Of a DNA stretch of 64,000 bases, positions 8,719 through 17,395 are shown piece by piece (within the stretch, counting starts at the first letter, position 1; each line of letters begins with the position of its first letter). The position numbers and the translations under genes are program-made. The DNA is from Acidithiobacillus concretivorus (GTDB taxonomy: Bacteria > Pseudomonadota > Gammaproteobacteria > Acidithiobacillales > Acidithiobacillaceae), in contig NZ_JABELD010000015.1 of NCBI RefSeq assembly GCF_018853445.1, positions 21,514-85,513 of the forward strand, written 5' to 3'. Below the pieces are notes generated by a model. That model was not told the origin of the DNA and made no database searches. It was given only the letters and a program-made list of their open reading frames with translations.

Positions 8719-8841
8719 ACTACGCACTCCTTACCTGCGGATTTATGTATTGGAGGATCATAGGCGACCTGAAGCCATCATTCAAAAAGTGTTTTGTGAT
8801 ATGTTAGCAACAAGTCACTCATTGAAGAACCTGAAACCTCT

Positions 8842-10305
8842 ATGTTGCAAGTCCTGTTCGTGCTCTCCGAAATGGTTCCCTACTCCAAAACTGGCGGCTT
8901 GGCCGACGTCGGAGGCGCTTTGCCACTGGCTTTGCAGCAACTAGGCGTTGATGTACGGATACTGGTCCCTTGGTATGGCCGTCCGGATCTGAATGAAATG
9001 CACAGGTTCTGTTCGGTGAATACGCCTTATAGCCAGGAAGCTGCCGAACTCTGGATAACGCCGAACCGGCCCGGTATTTTTTTTCTGCGTTATCCCGACT
9101 ATTACGAGCGGGACGGCGGTCCCTATCAAAATGCGCAGGGTCAAGATTGGCCGGACAATCCGCGCCGCTTCGCTTTGCTGAATCGAGTAGCCGTAGAAAT
9201 GGCTCAGGGTCGTGTCTCCGGTCTCGACTGGCGGCCCGATCTGGTTCATCTGAATGACTGGCAGACCGGCCTCGTCCCTTATTTGCTCGATCTTGAAACC
9301 CGAATAGGAAGCCCGCGACCGGCCACACTGTTCACCATTCACAACCTCGCCTATCAGGGCCGCTTTGATTCCGCCATCATGGCAGAATTACATCTCCCAG
9401 CTGAAGATTTTCATTGGCAGGGAACCGAACTTTACGGGGCTTTTTCCTTCATCAAAGCGGGCTTGATCTACAGTGACCAGATCAGCACGGTCAGTCCTAC
9501 CTACGCCCGGGAAATCCAGACAGAAGCCTTTGGTATGGGACTGCAAGGTCTCCTGCAGCAACGCTCCGCGCAGCTCACCGGTATTCTTAACGGGGTAGAT
9601 GAAGTCCACTGGAACCCCCGTGCTGATCCTTATCTTCCTGCCCACTACAATGCCCGCAGCATGATTGGAAAAAGTCAGTGCAAAGCCCAGCTGCAGCAAA
9701 GTCTTGGCCTTGAAGCCCAGCCCGATGTTTTCCTGCTGGGCATGATCAGTCGGCTGGTAGAGCAAAAAGGCGTCGATATGGTTCTGGATATTTTGCCCGA
9801 TTTGCTCCAGCGCGGAATGCAGGTGGTTATTCTGGGCAGTGGCGAGAAATACTTTGAAGAGCGGCTCCAGGAACTGGCGGCTGTTTACCCGGGTCGCCTT
9901 GCCGTGCGCATCGCCTTTGACGAAGGGCTGTCACACCGGATTGAAGCGGGTGTGGATGCTTTTCTCATGCCCTCGCGCTTTGAGCCCTGTGGCCTCAACC
10001 AAATGTATAGCTTACGTTATGGGACGCTGCCCATCGTCCATCATACCGGCGGACTAGCCGACACCGTCGTCGATGCCGGCGACTTTGCCCGGGATGTAGA
10101 ACGCAACGGCTTCGTATTCAGCCTTGCCCATAGTGATGATCTCCACCATGCAGTCCTCAGGGCTGCAGCTTTGTACCGGGAAAAATCCGCATGGCGGCAT
10201 CTCCAGAATCAGGCCATGGCCGGGAACCATAGTTGGGAACACGCCGCCTTGTCTTACCTCGCGCTTTATCATCTGATTCTGGAGCGCCGCAAATCTGTGC
10301 AGTAA
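8842..10305 (+). CDS. glgA: Glycogen synthase (ADP-glucose type)
   Basis: This is a full-length, 487-residue GT5 starch/glycogen synthase that elongates alpha-1,4-glucan from ADP-glucose. The N-terminal KTGGLADVGGALP loop binds the nucleotide sugar. The C-terminal PSRFEPCGLNQMYSLRYG with TGGLADTV carries the conserved catalytic glutamate region. HLNDWQTGLVPY and GILNGVDEVHWNP are further family blocks. Translation starts at ATG 8842 with a weak ribosome site. No glgB, glgC or glgP is nearby, so glycogen genes are dispersed in this genome. It is divergent from the orphan glycosyltransferase domain gene. Confidence 0.96.
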   Translation: MLQVLFVLSEMVPYSKTGGLADVGGALPLALQQLGVDVRILVPWYGRPDLNEMHRFCSVNTPYSQEAAELWITPNRPGIFFLRYPDYYERDGGPYQNAQGQDWPDNPRRFALLNRVAVEMAQGRVSGLDWRPDLVHLNDWQTGLVPYLLDLETRIGSPRPATLFTIHNLAYQGRFDSAIMAELHLPAEDFHWQGTELYGAFSFIKAGLIYSDQISTVSPTYAREIQTEAFGMGLQGLLQQRSAQLTGILNGVDEVHWNPRADPYLPAHYNARSMIGKSQCKAQLQQSLGLEAQPDVFLLGMISRLVEQKGVDMVLDILPDLLQRGMQVVILGSGEKYFEERLQELAAVYPGRLAVRIAFDEGLSHRIEAGVDAFLMPSRFEPCGLNQMYSLRYGTLPIVHHTGGLADTVVDAGDFARDVERNGFVFSLAHSDDLHHAVLRAAALYREKSAWRHLQNQAMAGNHSWEHAALSYLALYHLILERRKSVQ

Positions 10306-10447
10306 ATTCTGGCCGCCTCATTTTGAGAAGAATCAAGCGGTCATTGGAGATCATTATCCCCACAAAAAAGCTTTTGCGTTGCACCGGAGCCATAAACCGC
10401 TACAATGCTCCGATGACTTTTTTCCCACATGCATGAGGAGTCGCACG

Positions 10448-10864
10448 ATGTCAGGTCATTTTCCCTTTTCCGGCAAAGCCAACCGCGTTTCTGTGTTTGC
10501 CTTTTTTGAAGCCCACAACTGGAGCATTGAAGCCCAGGAAAAATACTTTGAAGAATGGTACAAATGGGCCAAGGATTACGTCATGAATGACGCCGATCTC
10601 AACGCCGCCAAGGGTGTGCTTTTCGCTAGCGATCATTTTGGCACCCACGCCGATCATGACTTCCATCTGCATGGTTATGCCATTGCTACGCGCATGCTGG
10701 ATCTGGGTGAACTCATCAAAGGCAGCATTTTGCCCAAGTTGGACCATGACATGCTGCATGCTCTGGAACATGACCATGAAGAATGGATTGCCGCAGCCAA
10801 TGCCGTAGCAGCCAACCATCCCCGTGCCGAAGCGCCCGAAATCGGTCGTTATCGTCACGTTTAA
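10448..10864 (+). CDS. His-rich conserved-looking protein of unknown function
   Basis: This gene encodes a 138-residue soluble protein with no signal peptide. I do not recognise it. The frame opens earlier, but the ATG at 10448 has a good GAGGAG site, and the protein reads MSGHFPFSGKANRVSVFAFF from there. Two His/Asp clusters stand out: SDHFGTHADHDFHLHGY (about 61-77) and LDHDMLHALEHDHEEW (about 98-113). Together they carry many potential metal ligands on predicted helices, like helical metal-binding proteins, but no known motif was matched. A weak hairpin terminator follows, then nth on the same strand. Confidence 0.75.
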   Translation: MSGHFPFSGKANRVSVFAFFEAHNWSIEAQEKYFEEWYKWAKDYVMNDADLNAAKGVLFASDHFGTHADHDFHLHGYAIATRMLDLGELIKGSILPKLDHDMLHALEHDHEEWIAAANAVAANHPRAEAPEIGRYRHV

Positions 10865-10875
10865 GCCAAATAATC

Positions 10876-10908
10876 GGGGGCCGGATCACCAGTTCAGCCC
10901 CCAATTTT
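10876..10908 (+). terminator. Weak hairpin terminator
   Basis: GGGGGC pairs with GCCCCC across a 15-base loop and is followed by AATTTT. It lies 12 bases after the His-rich gene stop and just before nth, so termination may be partial. Confidence 0.4.
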
Positions 10909-10920
10909 CAAATTAGCGCT

Positions 10921-11571
10921 ATGGATGCCAAACACATCAAGCAGTGCTTTGTCGCACTCCGCGCCAGCATCCCCGAACCCAAAACCGAATTGCAGTATGC
11001 CAGCGCCTTTCAGTTGCTGGTAGCCGTAGTTCTTTCCGCCCAGAGTACCGACAAGGTGGTTAATTTGTGTACGGCGACTTTATTTGCAGAAGCGCCCGAT
11101 GCCTTCAGCATGGCCGCACTCGGTGAAGAAGGCATTAAAAATCATATTCGTCGCCTCGGACTTTTCAATTCCAAAGCCCGCCATGTGCATGGGCTGGCCG
11201 AGCAGCTGATTGCTCAGCATCACGGCGAAGTGCCCGCAGATCGTCATGCTCTGGAAGCACTACCCGGCGTGGGTCGAAAAACCGCCAATGTGGTACTCAA
11301 TACCCAATTTGGGCAACCCACCATCGCTGTCGATACCCACATTTTCCGGGTAGGTAATCGTATAGGCATTGCTCCAGGCAAAACCCCCCTCGCCGTAGAA
11401 CAGGCTCTGCTCAAAAAGGTTCCTGCTGCTTATATTCAGGATGCTCACCATCTGCTCATCCTCCATGGCCGCTATACCTGTACGGCACGCCGCCCGCATT
11501 GTGAACGCTGCGCGCTGTTCAGTTGCTGCGCCTGGCCTGACAAGGTACTGTGGGCCCATCAAAGCCAGTAG
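10921..11571 (+). CDS. nth: Endonuclease III (DNA glycosylase/AP lyase)
   Basis: This 216-residue base-excision repair enzyme removes oxidised pyrimidines and nicks abasic sites. The helix-hairpin-helix LPGVGRKTANVVL holds the catalytic lysine, and VDTHIFRVGNR holds the catalytic aspartate. The C-terminal [4Fe-4S] motif is present as C-x6-C-x2-C-x5-C (CTARRPHCERC then ALFSCC). The frame opens upstream, but MDAKHIKQCF at 10921 is the natural start. The next gene (FIST protein) begins inside its last 22 bases, so the two are probably translated from one message. Confidence 0.95.
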   Translation: MDAKHIKQCFVALRASIPEPKTELQYASAFQLLVAVVLSAQSTDKVVNLCTATLFAEAPDAFSMAALGEEGIKNHIRRLGLFNSKARHVHGLAEQLIAQHHGEVPADRHALEALPGVGRKTANVVLNTQFGQPTIAVDTHIFRVGNRIGIAPGKTPLAVEQALLKKVPAAYIQDAHHLLILHGRYTCTARRPHCERCALFSCCAWPDKVLWAHQSQ

Positions 11572-12626
11572 CCAGCGGCTTCGCACGCGGTAACCGGCCA
11601 GCCGGAGAACTGCTTCAGTCGGCCATTGCCGAGGCCCGCGAAAAACTCTCTGGTGAAGCCATCACTGCCGCTTTGTTTTTGTTCAGTCCCACCCTTGCTC
11701 CGGTGAGTCCTGCATTACTGCAGTCCCAGATGCGCGCACTGTCCTGCCTGCAAATTGCGACAGGGACCTTTCCGGGGGTATTTACCGAAAGAGATGCGGC
11801 GTTGGGGGAAAATGCCTGTGCCGTTCTCCTCCTGAGCGCGCCGCTGGGTTTTACGCCCCAGCTTCCCGACGCCGACTTGGCGACATTTTGTTGGGGAAGG
11901 CTGGAGCACCTCCAGGGCGAATGGTTGCAACAATTACCCCGCTTTGGCAGTCTCAGCAGTCGCAGTGGGCGCTTCTGGTATCAAGCTAGCCCACGGAATA
12001 TTCTGGAAATTGCCTTTCAGGGCATCCAGCCGCCCCAAAGCGTCTGGTCCGCAGGACTGCGTACCCTGAGTGCTCCACTCCCGGTTCATCTTCAGGAAGG
12101 TAGCTTGCTGCTGCAGCTGGAACGTTATCTGGCGCTTCCCCTGCTGGCCCAGAATATTCCAGTCAGCATTCGCAAAGACAGTCGTCTGCCCCTGGAACGC
12201 CTGCTCATGGGGGAGATTCGCGCAGATGCTGATCCTGGTGCTCCGCCGGAATTACTGCACATTCGTGCCACCGACCTGAATCGAAGCGGGCTCTGGCTGG
12301 AAAGACCACTGGCGGAAAATTCACGGGCCTTTCTCAGCCTGCGCGATCCTGCCATTGCCGAGCGTGACACCCGCATCGCTCTGGAACAATTATCCGCCAG
12401 CACCCAAGAGCCCACCTTTGCCTGGATTTCCAGCTCCATTGGTCGGGATGCGGCATTTTTTGGTCAGGAAGATCAAGATCTGTGTATCTGGCGCGAGCAA
12501 TATCCCGATTTGCCCATGCTGGGGGCCTACGGCATGGGCGAACTGTTTCCGCATCAGCAGCGCAGTCATTTTTTGCGCTATGGTAAAATTTATACCCTGT
12601 TTTCAAGGACAGACATATGCCCATAA
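11550..12626 (+). CDS. FIST-domain sensory protein
   Basis: This gene encodes 358 residues with the two-part FIST architecture. The N-terminal half (about 20-200) is a beta-rich domain starting ITAALFLFSPTLAP. The C-terminal half (about 205-345) ends with SSIGRDAAFFG...LPMLGAYGMGELFP, the FIST_C signature. FIST domains are thought to bind small ligands such as amino acids in signalling proteins; no output domain is attached here. The only plausible start is GTG at 11550, inside nth, and the stop overlaps the start of the L,D-transpeptidase by 10 bases. Unusually, a sensor-like protein lies in a tight nth-FIST-transpeptidase operon. Confidence 0.85.
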   Translation: MGPSKPVASGFARGNRPAGELLQSAIAEAREKLSGEAITAALFLFSPTLAPVSPALLQSQMRALSCLQIATGTFPGVFTERDAALGENACAVLLLSAPLGFTPQLPDADLATFCWGRLEHLQGEWLQQLPRFGSLSSRSGRFWYQASPRNILEIAFQGIQPPQSVWSAGLRTLSAPLPVHLQEGSLLLQLERYLALPLLAQNIPVSIRKDSRLPLERLLMGEIRADADPGAPPELLHIRATDLNRSGLWLERPLAENSRAFLSLRDPAIAERDTRIALEQLSASTQEPTFAWISSSIGRDAAFFGQEDQDLCIWREQYPDLPMLGAYGMGELFPHQQRSHFLRYGKIYTLFSRTDICP

Positions 12627-13531
12627 ATCGATCCGCAGTTATCCGGTCTTTTTTCGGTTTAATGCTGATCGTCTTGAGTGCTCCCGCCTGGAGCAGTACG
12701 TATCTGCTGCCACCCCCTGGAGACAATATGGTCGGTGCTATCCAGAGCATCAGCGCCCGACATGAAGACACACTATCCGACATTGCCCGTAAATATGACC
12801 TGGGTTATGACCAGATTACTGCCGCAAACCCACAGGTGGACCCCTGGTTACCGGGTGCTGGTACCCGTATCATTCTTCCCGGCGAATATGTGCTGCCCGA
12901 TGCCCCACGTCAGGGCATAGTGATCAATCTGGCGGCCATGCGGTTATTTTATTATCCGCCCACCGTCGCTGGACAGGCCCCGGAAGTCATTACCTATCCC
13001 ATCGGCGTAGGTCGCGAAGGTTGGGGGACCCCCTTGGGCAAGACCCGCATCACCACCAAAGTGGCAAACCCCAGCTGGACACCACCGGAAAGCATTCGCA
13101 AGGAACATGCAGAAAAAGGAGATCCTTTGCCCGCAGTGGTTCCTGCCGGCCCCGACAATCCACTGGGACTGTTCGCCCTGCGCCTGGCCATCCCCGGCTA
13201 TCTGCTCCATGGCACCAACAAGCCCTGGGGGGTCGGTATGCGCGTCAGTCATGGCTGCATCCGCCTCTATCCTGAAAACATCGAAGCACTATTTGCGCGC
13301 GTTCCGGCAGGAACTCCGGTCCTGATTGTCGATCAACCCTGGTTACTGGGCCATGATGGCGGACATGATTACCTGCAGATTTACGGGCAAATGGCCGATC
13401 GCCCTTTCGAGCAGGTCCAAGGCTCCTTTACAGACTGGCTCAACCGACATTTGCCCGCTGGCAAAGCCATTGATTCGAACGTAGCCAGACGCTGGTTAAA
13501 GGCCGCGACGGGAATACCGGAACCGCTGTGA
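12617..13531 (+). CDS. LysM and L,D-transpeptidase (YkuD) protein, exported
   Basis: This gene encodes 304 residues. A signal peptide (about 1-26, ending APAWS) is followed by a LysM peptidoglycan-binding domain (about 45-90, DTLSDIARKYDLGYDQITAANP) and a YkuD catalytic domain (about 98-240). The catalytic site is complete: HGTNKP (His about 198) and SHGCIRLYPENI (Cys about 214). It should form 3-3 cross-links or attach proteins to peptidoglycan in the periplasm (ErfK/YbiS type). The ATG has an AAGGACAG site within the end of the FIST gene, with a 10-base overlap. A second, different YkuD protein is encoded at 60983-61528. Confidence 0.92.
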   Translation: MPINRSAVIRSFFGLMLIVLSAPAWSSTYLLPPPGDNMVGAIQSISARHEDTLSDIARKYDLGYDQITAANPQVDPWLPGAGTRIILPGEYVLPDAPRQGIVINLAAMRLFYYPPTVAGQAPEVITYPIGVGREGWGTPLGKTRITTKVANPSWTPPESIRKEHAEKGDPLPAVVPAGPDNPLGLFALRLAIPGYLLHGTNKPWGVGMRVSHGCIRLYPENIEALFARVPAGTPVLIVDQPWLLGHDGGHDYLQIYGQMADRPFEQVQGSFTDWLNRHLPAGKAIDSNVARRWLKAATGIPEPL

Positions 13532-13769
<238 letters not shown>

Positions 13770-14060
13770 ATGGAAGTGGTGAATATTCATGTAGTGAAAG
13801 CCCAGCTATCCGTATACCTCGGCAAGGTAGAGCGAGGCGAGACCGTGATTATTGCCCGTCGTAACAAGGCGATTGCCGAGTTGCGACCGATTTCGGCAAC
13901 CATCCCGGCCAAGAAAAGTCGGCCCATGGGCTTGGCTAAAGGTAAAATACATTGGGCCGAAGATGCCTTTGCTCCCTTGTCCGACGCGGAGCTGGCCGAT
14001 TGGTATGACACCCATCGAAATGATCCGCTGCAGTTCGGGGCAACACCGGACAAAACCTGA
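13770..14060 (+). CDS. Phd/YefM-family antitoxin (VapB-type partner)
   Basis: This 96-residue protein starts MEVVNIHVVKAQLSVYLGKV, the typical Phd/YefM N-terminus that binds DNA, followed by ERGETVIIARRNKAIAELRPI. The C-terminal tail (WAEDAFAPLSDAELADWY) is the part expected to wrap around the toxin. The stop overlaps the PIN-toxin start (TGATG), the usual tight coupling that keeps the antitoxin in excess. It probably represses its own promoter. The pair is a typical mobile accessory module. Confidence 0.9.
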   Translation: MEVVNIHVVKAQLSVYLGKVERGETVIIARRNKAIAELRPISATIPAKKSRPMGLAKGKIHWAEDAFAPLSDAELADWYDTHRNDPLQFGATPDKT

Positions 14061-14455
14061 TGATGCTGCTGCTGGATACTTGTACCCTGATCTGGTGGTT
14101 GGCACAGACAGAAAAGATTCCGGCTACTGCGCGCAGCCATATCGCCGAGGATGCGGAGGTTTGTATAAGTGTGGTCACCATTTGGGAAATTCTGGTGAAG
14201 CACACGAGCGGCAAGCTGGTTATCGAGAGCGGTTCCGAATCGGTTTTTGACTATATGCTCCGCCAAATCGATGCAGTGGATTTTCGACGCATAGCGCTGT
14301 CCGATACCGACCTGCGTCATCTTCCGCAACTACCGCCCATTCATCGGGATCCTTTCGACCGCATGCTGATTTGTCAGGCCATCGAACGTGGACTGACCTT
14401 GGTCACCCCTGACCCCGCTATCAGGCAGTATCCCATTCGTACACTTTGGCTGTGA
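14060..14455 (+). CDS. PIN-domain ribonuclease toxin (VapC family)
   Basis: This gene encodes a 131-residue PIN-domain protein, a Mg2+-dependent RNase in this family. Acidic active-site residues are visible in LLLDTCTLIWW (first Asp), SVVTIWEILVK (Glu), HRDPFDRMLICQA (Asp) and VTPDPAI (last Asp). The fold is complete and not truncated, so the toxin looks functional. The ATG at 14060 overlaps the antitoxin stop. The target RNA of this particular toxin cannot be predicted. Confidence 0.92.
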   Translation: MMLLLDTCTLIWWLAQTEKIPATARSHIAEDAEVCISVVTIWEILVKHTSGKLVIESGSESVFDYMLRQIDAVDFRRIALSDTDLRHLPQLPPIHRDPFDRMLICQAIERGLTLVTPDPAIRQYPIRTLWL

Positions 14456-14558
14456 GGTGTGGTGCATACTTTTCTGGCCAGAAGCTTCCGAATGGAAACG
14501 CCTGACACCATTAAGCTACCCAATACCGCCCCCTGGGGGTTGTGCGGCAACAGGCGCA

Positions 14559-15200
14559 TTACCAACGCAACAATGTTTCCCCGAGTAGTGCACCGAGCAC
14601 GGTGGGAATCAAAATCCCGAGTAAATACCAGGTGCCGATAAACGGCGCGCCCATTTCAGGGCAATGCAGACTGTACACAACGGCACCCCAGCCTCCAGAC
14701 ATCAAACCAACAGCAGCACCCGCCAGCCCCAATTGGGTGGGCGCCAGGCTGCGCATGGCCCATAGCAAGGCAATGAAAATGGGCGCGGACAGCATCGTGA
14801 TCAACAAGGGGCATTCGTACCAGGTTTCACCGAGCAGCATGTGCCAGCGCTGAGAAGACGGTTCGTACGCCACCAGAATCAACGATAAAAGCCAAATGAG
14901 GCCGATCGGGAACGCCATGGCCCAGAGCGTGCGGTTGATTGTCCCTTCCGGGCGCGCGACTTTCTTGACAGCAATCAGCCCAATCGTCCCCATGCTGAAC
15001 GCGAATGCGAGTTTCACCCAGAACATGGGCAGCATACTTGCCGATTCAAGATCGGGGCGCAGCCCTAAAGCAGCCAGCATCAGGCCAAATGACACAAATA
15101 ACCCGATGCCTAAAGCAATGCTGAGTCGTTTGGCGACAACATGACGGGGTACGGCTACATCGCCCTGGGCCAGCATGAGAATCAAATCGTCCGTTTTCAT
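14559..15200 (-). CDS. NrsF-type (DUF1109) membrane anti-sigma factor
   Basis: This gene encodes 213 residues. A short cytoplasmic N-terminus (MKTDDLILMLAQGDVAVPRH) precedes six predicted membrane helices, the layout of the DUF1109/NrsF anti-sigma family. Two cysteines typical of NrsF are present, in WYECPLL and LHCPEMG; in Caulobacter NrsF such cysteines are needed for metal or redox sensing. The start overlaps the ECF sigma stop by four bases (ATGA), the usual coupling. The C-terminus LLGETLLRW matches the family end. It most likely holds the sigma factor at the inner membrane until stress. Confidence 0.9.
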   Translation of the reverse strand: MKTDDLILMLAQGDVAVPRHVVAKRLSIALGIGLFVSFGLMLAALGLRPDLESASMLPMFWVKLAFAFSMGTIGLIAVKKVARPEGTINRTLWAMAFPIGLIWLLSLILVAYEPSSQRWHMLLGETWYECPLLITMLSAPIFIALLWAMRSLAPTQLGLAGAAVGLMSGGWGAVVYSLHCPEMGAPFIGTWYLLGILIPTVLGALLGETLLRW

Positions 15201-15820
15201 GGTTTACCTCGAAATAACGTATGCAGTTTTTTGAGCCCTCGATGAACACCTACCTTGACAGCCGACTCCGTAAGACCGGTGCGCTCTGCGGTTTCAGCCA
15301 CCGACAGACCTTCTAACTTGGTCAGAATAATGGGCAGTCGCATTTGATCGGGAAGGTGCGAGAGCATGGTGTACACATCGCGCTGCGCGTCTGCGGCTTC
15401 GTTGTCGGATGGCGTGAAGAGTGTCGTGTCATCATCGAGTGGATCATTTCGTTTGTCGTAGCGCTCGTGCCGTCTGAGCATGTCAATCAGTTTGTATTTG
15501 GCTACGGCATAAACCCAGGCCGTGGCCGGTTGGTTCCGATCATAGGTATGGCGTTTATTGTGGATGGCCAGCAAGGATTCCTGTACCAGATCTTCCACCG
15601 CATCGGGCAGGGATGCCAAGCGCCGACGAAAATAACCGCGCAATAAACCCGCCAGCTCCTTGAGAAAAAGTTGATACGCCTTGGCGTCTCCGTCGAGGCT
15701 GCTGAGGAGCAAGGCGCGAACGTGCTTCTCGGTCTCACTTACCTCGATTGGCTCATCAACCATGGAAGTCCACGCAATACCGTCTTGAAACGCGATCGGT
15801 TCGATGAAGGTCGGCGTCAT
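15197..15820 (-). CDS. ECF RNA polymerase sigma factor, SigF/NrsF-linked type
   Basis: This gene encodes 207 residues with sigma region 2 (about 60-125, DAVEDLVQESLLAIHNKRHTY and TAWVYAVAKYKLIDMLRR) and region 4 (about 150-200, LTKLEGLSVAETAERTGL and ESAVKVGVHRGLKKL). It is coupled to the NrsF-like anti-sigma gene. A GTAACC-N16-CGAA sequence upstream on this strand suggests autoregulation. The start is taken as ATG 15820; ATG 15763 (MVDEPIEVSE) is possible, as the first 19 residues are not typical. The divergent cytochrome b and molybdopterin genes are the likely regulon. Confidence 0.92.
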   Translation of the reverse strand: MTPTFIEPIAFQDGIAWTSMVDEPIEVSETEKHVRALLLSSLDGDAKAYQLFLKELAGLLRGYFRRRLASLPDAVEDLVQESLLAIHNKRHTYDRNQPATAWVYAVAKYKLIDMLRRHERYDKRNDPLDDDTTLFTPSDNEAADAQRDVYTMLSHLPDQMRLPIILTKLEGLSVAETAERTGLTESAVKVGVHRGLKKLHTLFRGKP

Positions 15821-15855
15821 TTCTCAGGCTACTCATTTAGCTTGTCTCATTCCTA

Positions 15856-15881
15856 TTCGTCAAAAGAACGCTCCGGGTTAC
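15856..15881 (-). promoter_or_regulatory. Candidate SigF-type ECF promoter for the sigma gene
   Basis: On the minus strand the sequence reads GTAACC, 16 bases, then CGAA, ending about 36 bases before the sigma ATG. I recall GTAACC-N16-CGAA as the motif for Caulobacter SigF, whose anti-sigma is NrsF. The match and position suggest autoregulation. Confidence 0.6.
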
Positions 15882-15947
15882 AGGCATATAAATTATGTAT
15901 GACATCAGGGCTGTTTTCAGCGCTTTCTTAAAAAAACCCAGCTGACT

Positions 15948-15974
15948 GTAACTATTTTTTTTCGCCGACGTATT
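15948..15974 (+). promoter_or_regulatory. Candidate ECF promoter facing the cytochrome b gene
   Basis: On the plus strand GTAACT is followed after 15 bases by CGTATT, about 45 bases before the cytochrome b ATG. It resembles the sigma gene's own candidate promoter on the other strand but has one -35 change and a spacer one base shorter, so it is less certain. Confidence 0.45.
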
Positions 15975-16019
15975 ACCCAGCAAGACGAGGGAAAAGGACT
16001 TGATCGGTGGGAGAAGAAA

Positions 16020-16664
16020 ATGAGCGAATCGTTAACCAGTATATTTAATACGACACCCGAGAATAGCGACAAGATCAAGCCAGCCATGATCCATCCCTTA
16101 TGGTTGCGCCTCACGCATTGGGTGAATGCCTTGGCTGTGTTGATCCTGATTAGCAGCGGCTGGCGTATTTACAATGCCTCGCCGTTGTTTGGCTTTAGTT
16201 TCCCCAATGATATCACGCTGGGTGGCTGGCTGGGTGGTGCTTTGGATTGGCATTTTGCCGCCATGTGGATTTTGGCTGCGAATGGATTGATTTATCTTCT
16301 GTTCAATGGCGTCAGCCGCCGGTTCTGGCATAAGTTTTCCCCGCTCTCGCCGCGCGCGGTGTGGAGCGATATCAAGGCGGCACTGCGCAGTCGTTTATCT
16401 CATGCCGAGGCAAGTCAGTACAACAGCGTGCAAAAAGCCGCTTATCTCTTTGTGGTTCTGGATCTTGTGCTGCTGGTTCTCTCCGGTTTGGTGTTATGGA
16501 AATCGGTTCAGTTTTCCACCTTGGCCTTTCTGTTGGGTGGTTATGAAACCGCGCGCTATGTGCACTTCTGTTCGATGGCGTTTCTGCTGGGATTTATCGC
16601 AATCCATTTGTTGATGGTGCTACTGGTTCCACGCAGCTTGCTCACGATGATTCGTGGCCGCTAA
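16020..16664 (+). CDS. Cytochrome b561-type membrane protein
   Basis: This gene encodes 214 residues with four to five membrane helices and histidines placed as b-haem ligands: LRLTHWVNAL, GALDWHFAAMW, TARYVHFCSM and IAIHLLMVLL. It belongs to the group of small cytochromes b that pass electrons from quinol to a periplasmic molybdoenzyme, as in MsrPQ-like or sulfite-dehydrogenase-like pairs. A GGGAGAAG site precedes the ATG. The molybdopterin protein gene follows 53 bases later on the same strand, so the two probably form one operon under the divergent ECF sigma factor. Confidence 0.88.
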   Translation: MSESLTSIFNTTPENSDKIKPAMIHPLWLRLTHWVNALAVLILISSGWRIYNASPLFGFSFPNDITLGGWLGGALDWHFAAMWILAANGLIYLLFNGVSRRFWHKFSPLSPRAVWSDIKAALRSRLSHAEASQYNSVQKAAYLFVVLDLVLLVLSGLVLWKSVQFSTLAFLLGGYETARYVHFCSMAFLLGFIAIHLLMVLLVPRSLLTMIRGR

Positions 16665-16717
16665 CAAAACCAATCGGCATCGAAACCACGTAAGCATAAA
16701 CAAGGAAAACTCAGACG

Positions 16718-17395
16718 ATGAATAAGCAAATAAAAACACCGGAATCGAGCGTCGATGCCGATGCGATCATCAAAGAAGCCGTATCGCTGGTGGGACGCTT
16801 CAATCGGCGGCATTTTCTCAAGCAATTCGCAACACTCGGCGGGTTATCACTTCTGACCGGCTGCTCGATCAGTGATCACGACGGTGTAGAGAAACTACTT
16901 GCTCAGGTCTCCCGATTTAACGACAAGGCACAAGCATGGCTGTTTGATCCAAACAAGTTGGCACCAACCTACAGCAAATCCCAAATCACGCGGCCCTTCC
17001 CGTTTAATGCCTATTACAGCGAAGCCGAAGTGCCTCAAGTTGATGCTGCTGATTTTCAACTGGACGTGTCGGGGCGCGTCAGCAATCACAAATCTTGGAC
17101 TTTGGCTGAACTACAGGCGCTGCCCCAGGTAGAACAGATCACGCGCCATATTTGCGTGGAAGGTTGGAGTGCCATCGGGCGATGGCATGGTGTGCCTTTC
17201 TCGGAGTTTTTGAAACGTATTGGCGCAGACACCTCGGCGAAATACGTCGCATTTCACTGTGTTGATGATTATTTCACCAGTATCGACATGGCCACGGCAC
17301 TGCACCCACAAACCCAACTGACACTGGGTTTTGATGGGCAACCGTTGCCGGCGCGATACGGATTCCCCTTAACGATACGAATCCAATACAACTAA
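16718..17395 (+). CDS. Molybdopterin-dependent oxidoreductase (SUOX fold), C-terminally truncated
   Basis: This gene encodes 225 residues. The N-terminus has a twin-arginine-like motif (FNRRHFLKQFATLGG) and an LTGC lipobox-like site, so the protein is expected to be exported folded. The sulfite-oxidase-fold domain follows, with the molybdenum-ligand cysteine in RHICVEGWSAIGRWHGV and VAFHCVDDYFTSIDM. The frame ends abruptly at ARYGFPLTIRIQYN, where relatives continue for roughly 35-45 residues with a conserved lysine-glycine-rich segment. The stop is ten bases from the 3' end of tRNA-Arg. The protein may be non-functional or may have lost only a peripheral strand. Confidence 0.82.
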   Translation: MNKQIKTPESSVDADAIIKEAVSLVGRFNRRHFLKQFATLGGLSLLTGCSISDHDGVEKLLAQVSRFNDKAQAWLFDPNKLAPTYSKSQITRPFPFNAYYSEAEVPQVDAADFQLDVSGRVSNHKSWTLAELQALPQVEQITRHICVEGWSAIGRWHGVPFSEFLKRIGADTSAKYVAFHCVDDYFTSIDMATALHPQTQLTLGFDGQPLPARYGFPLTIRIQYN

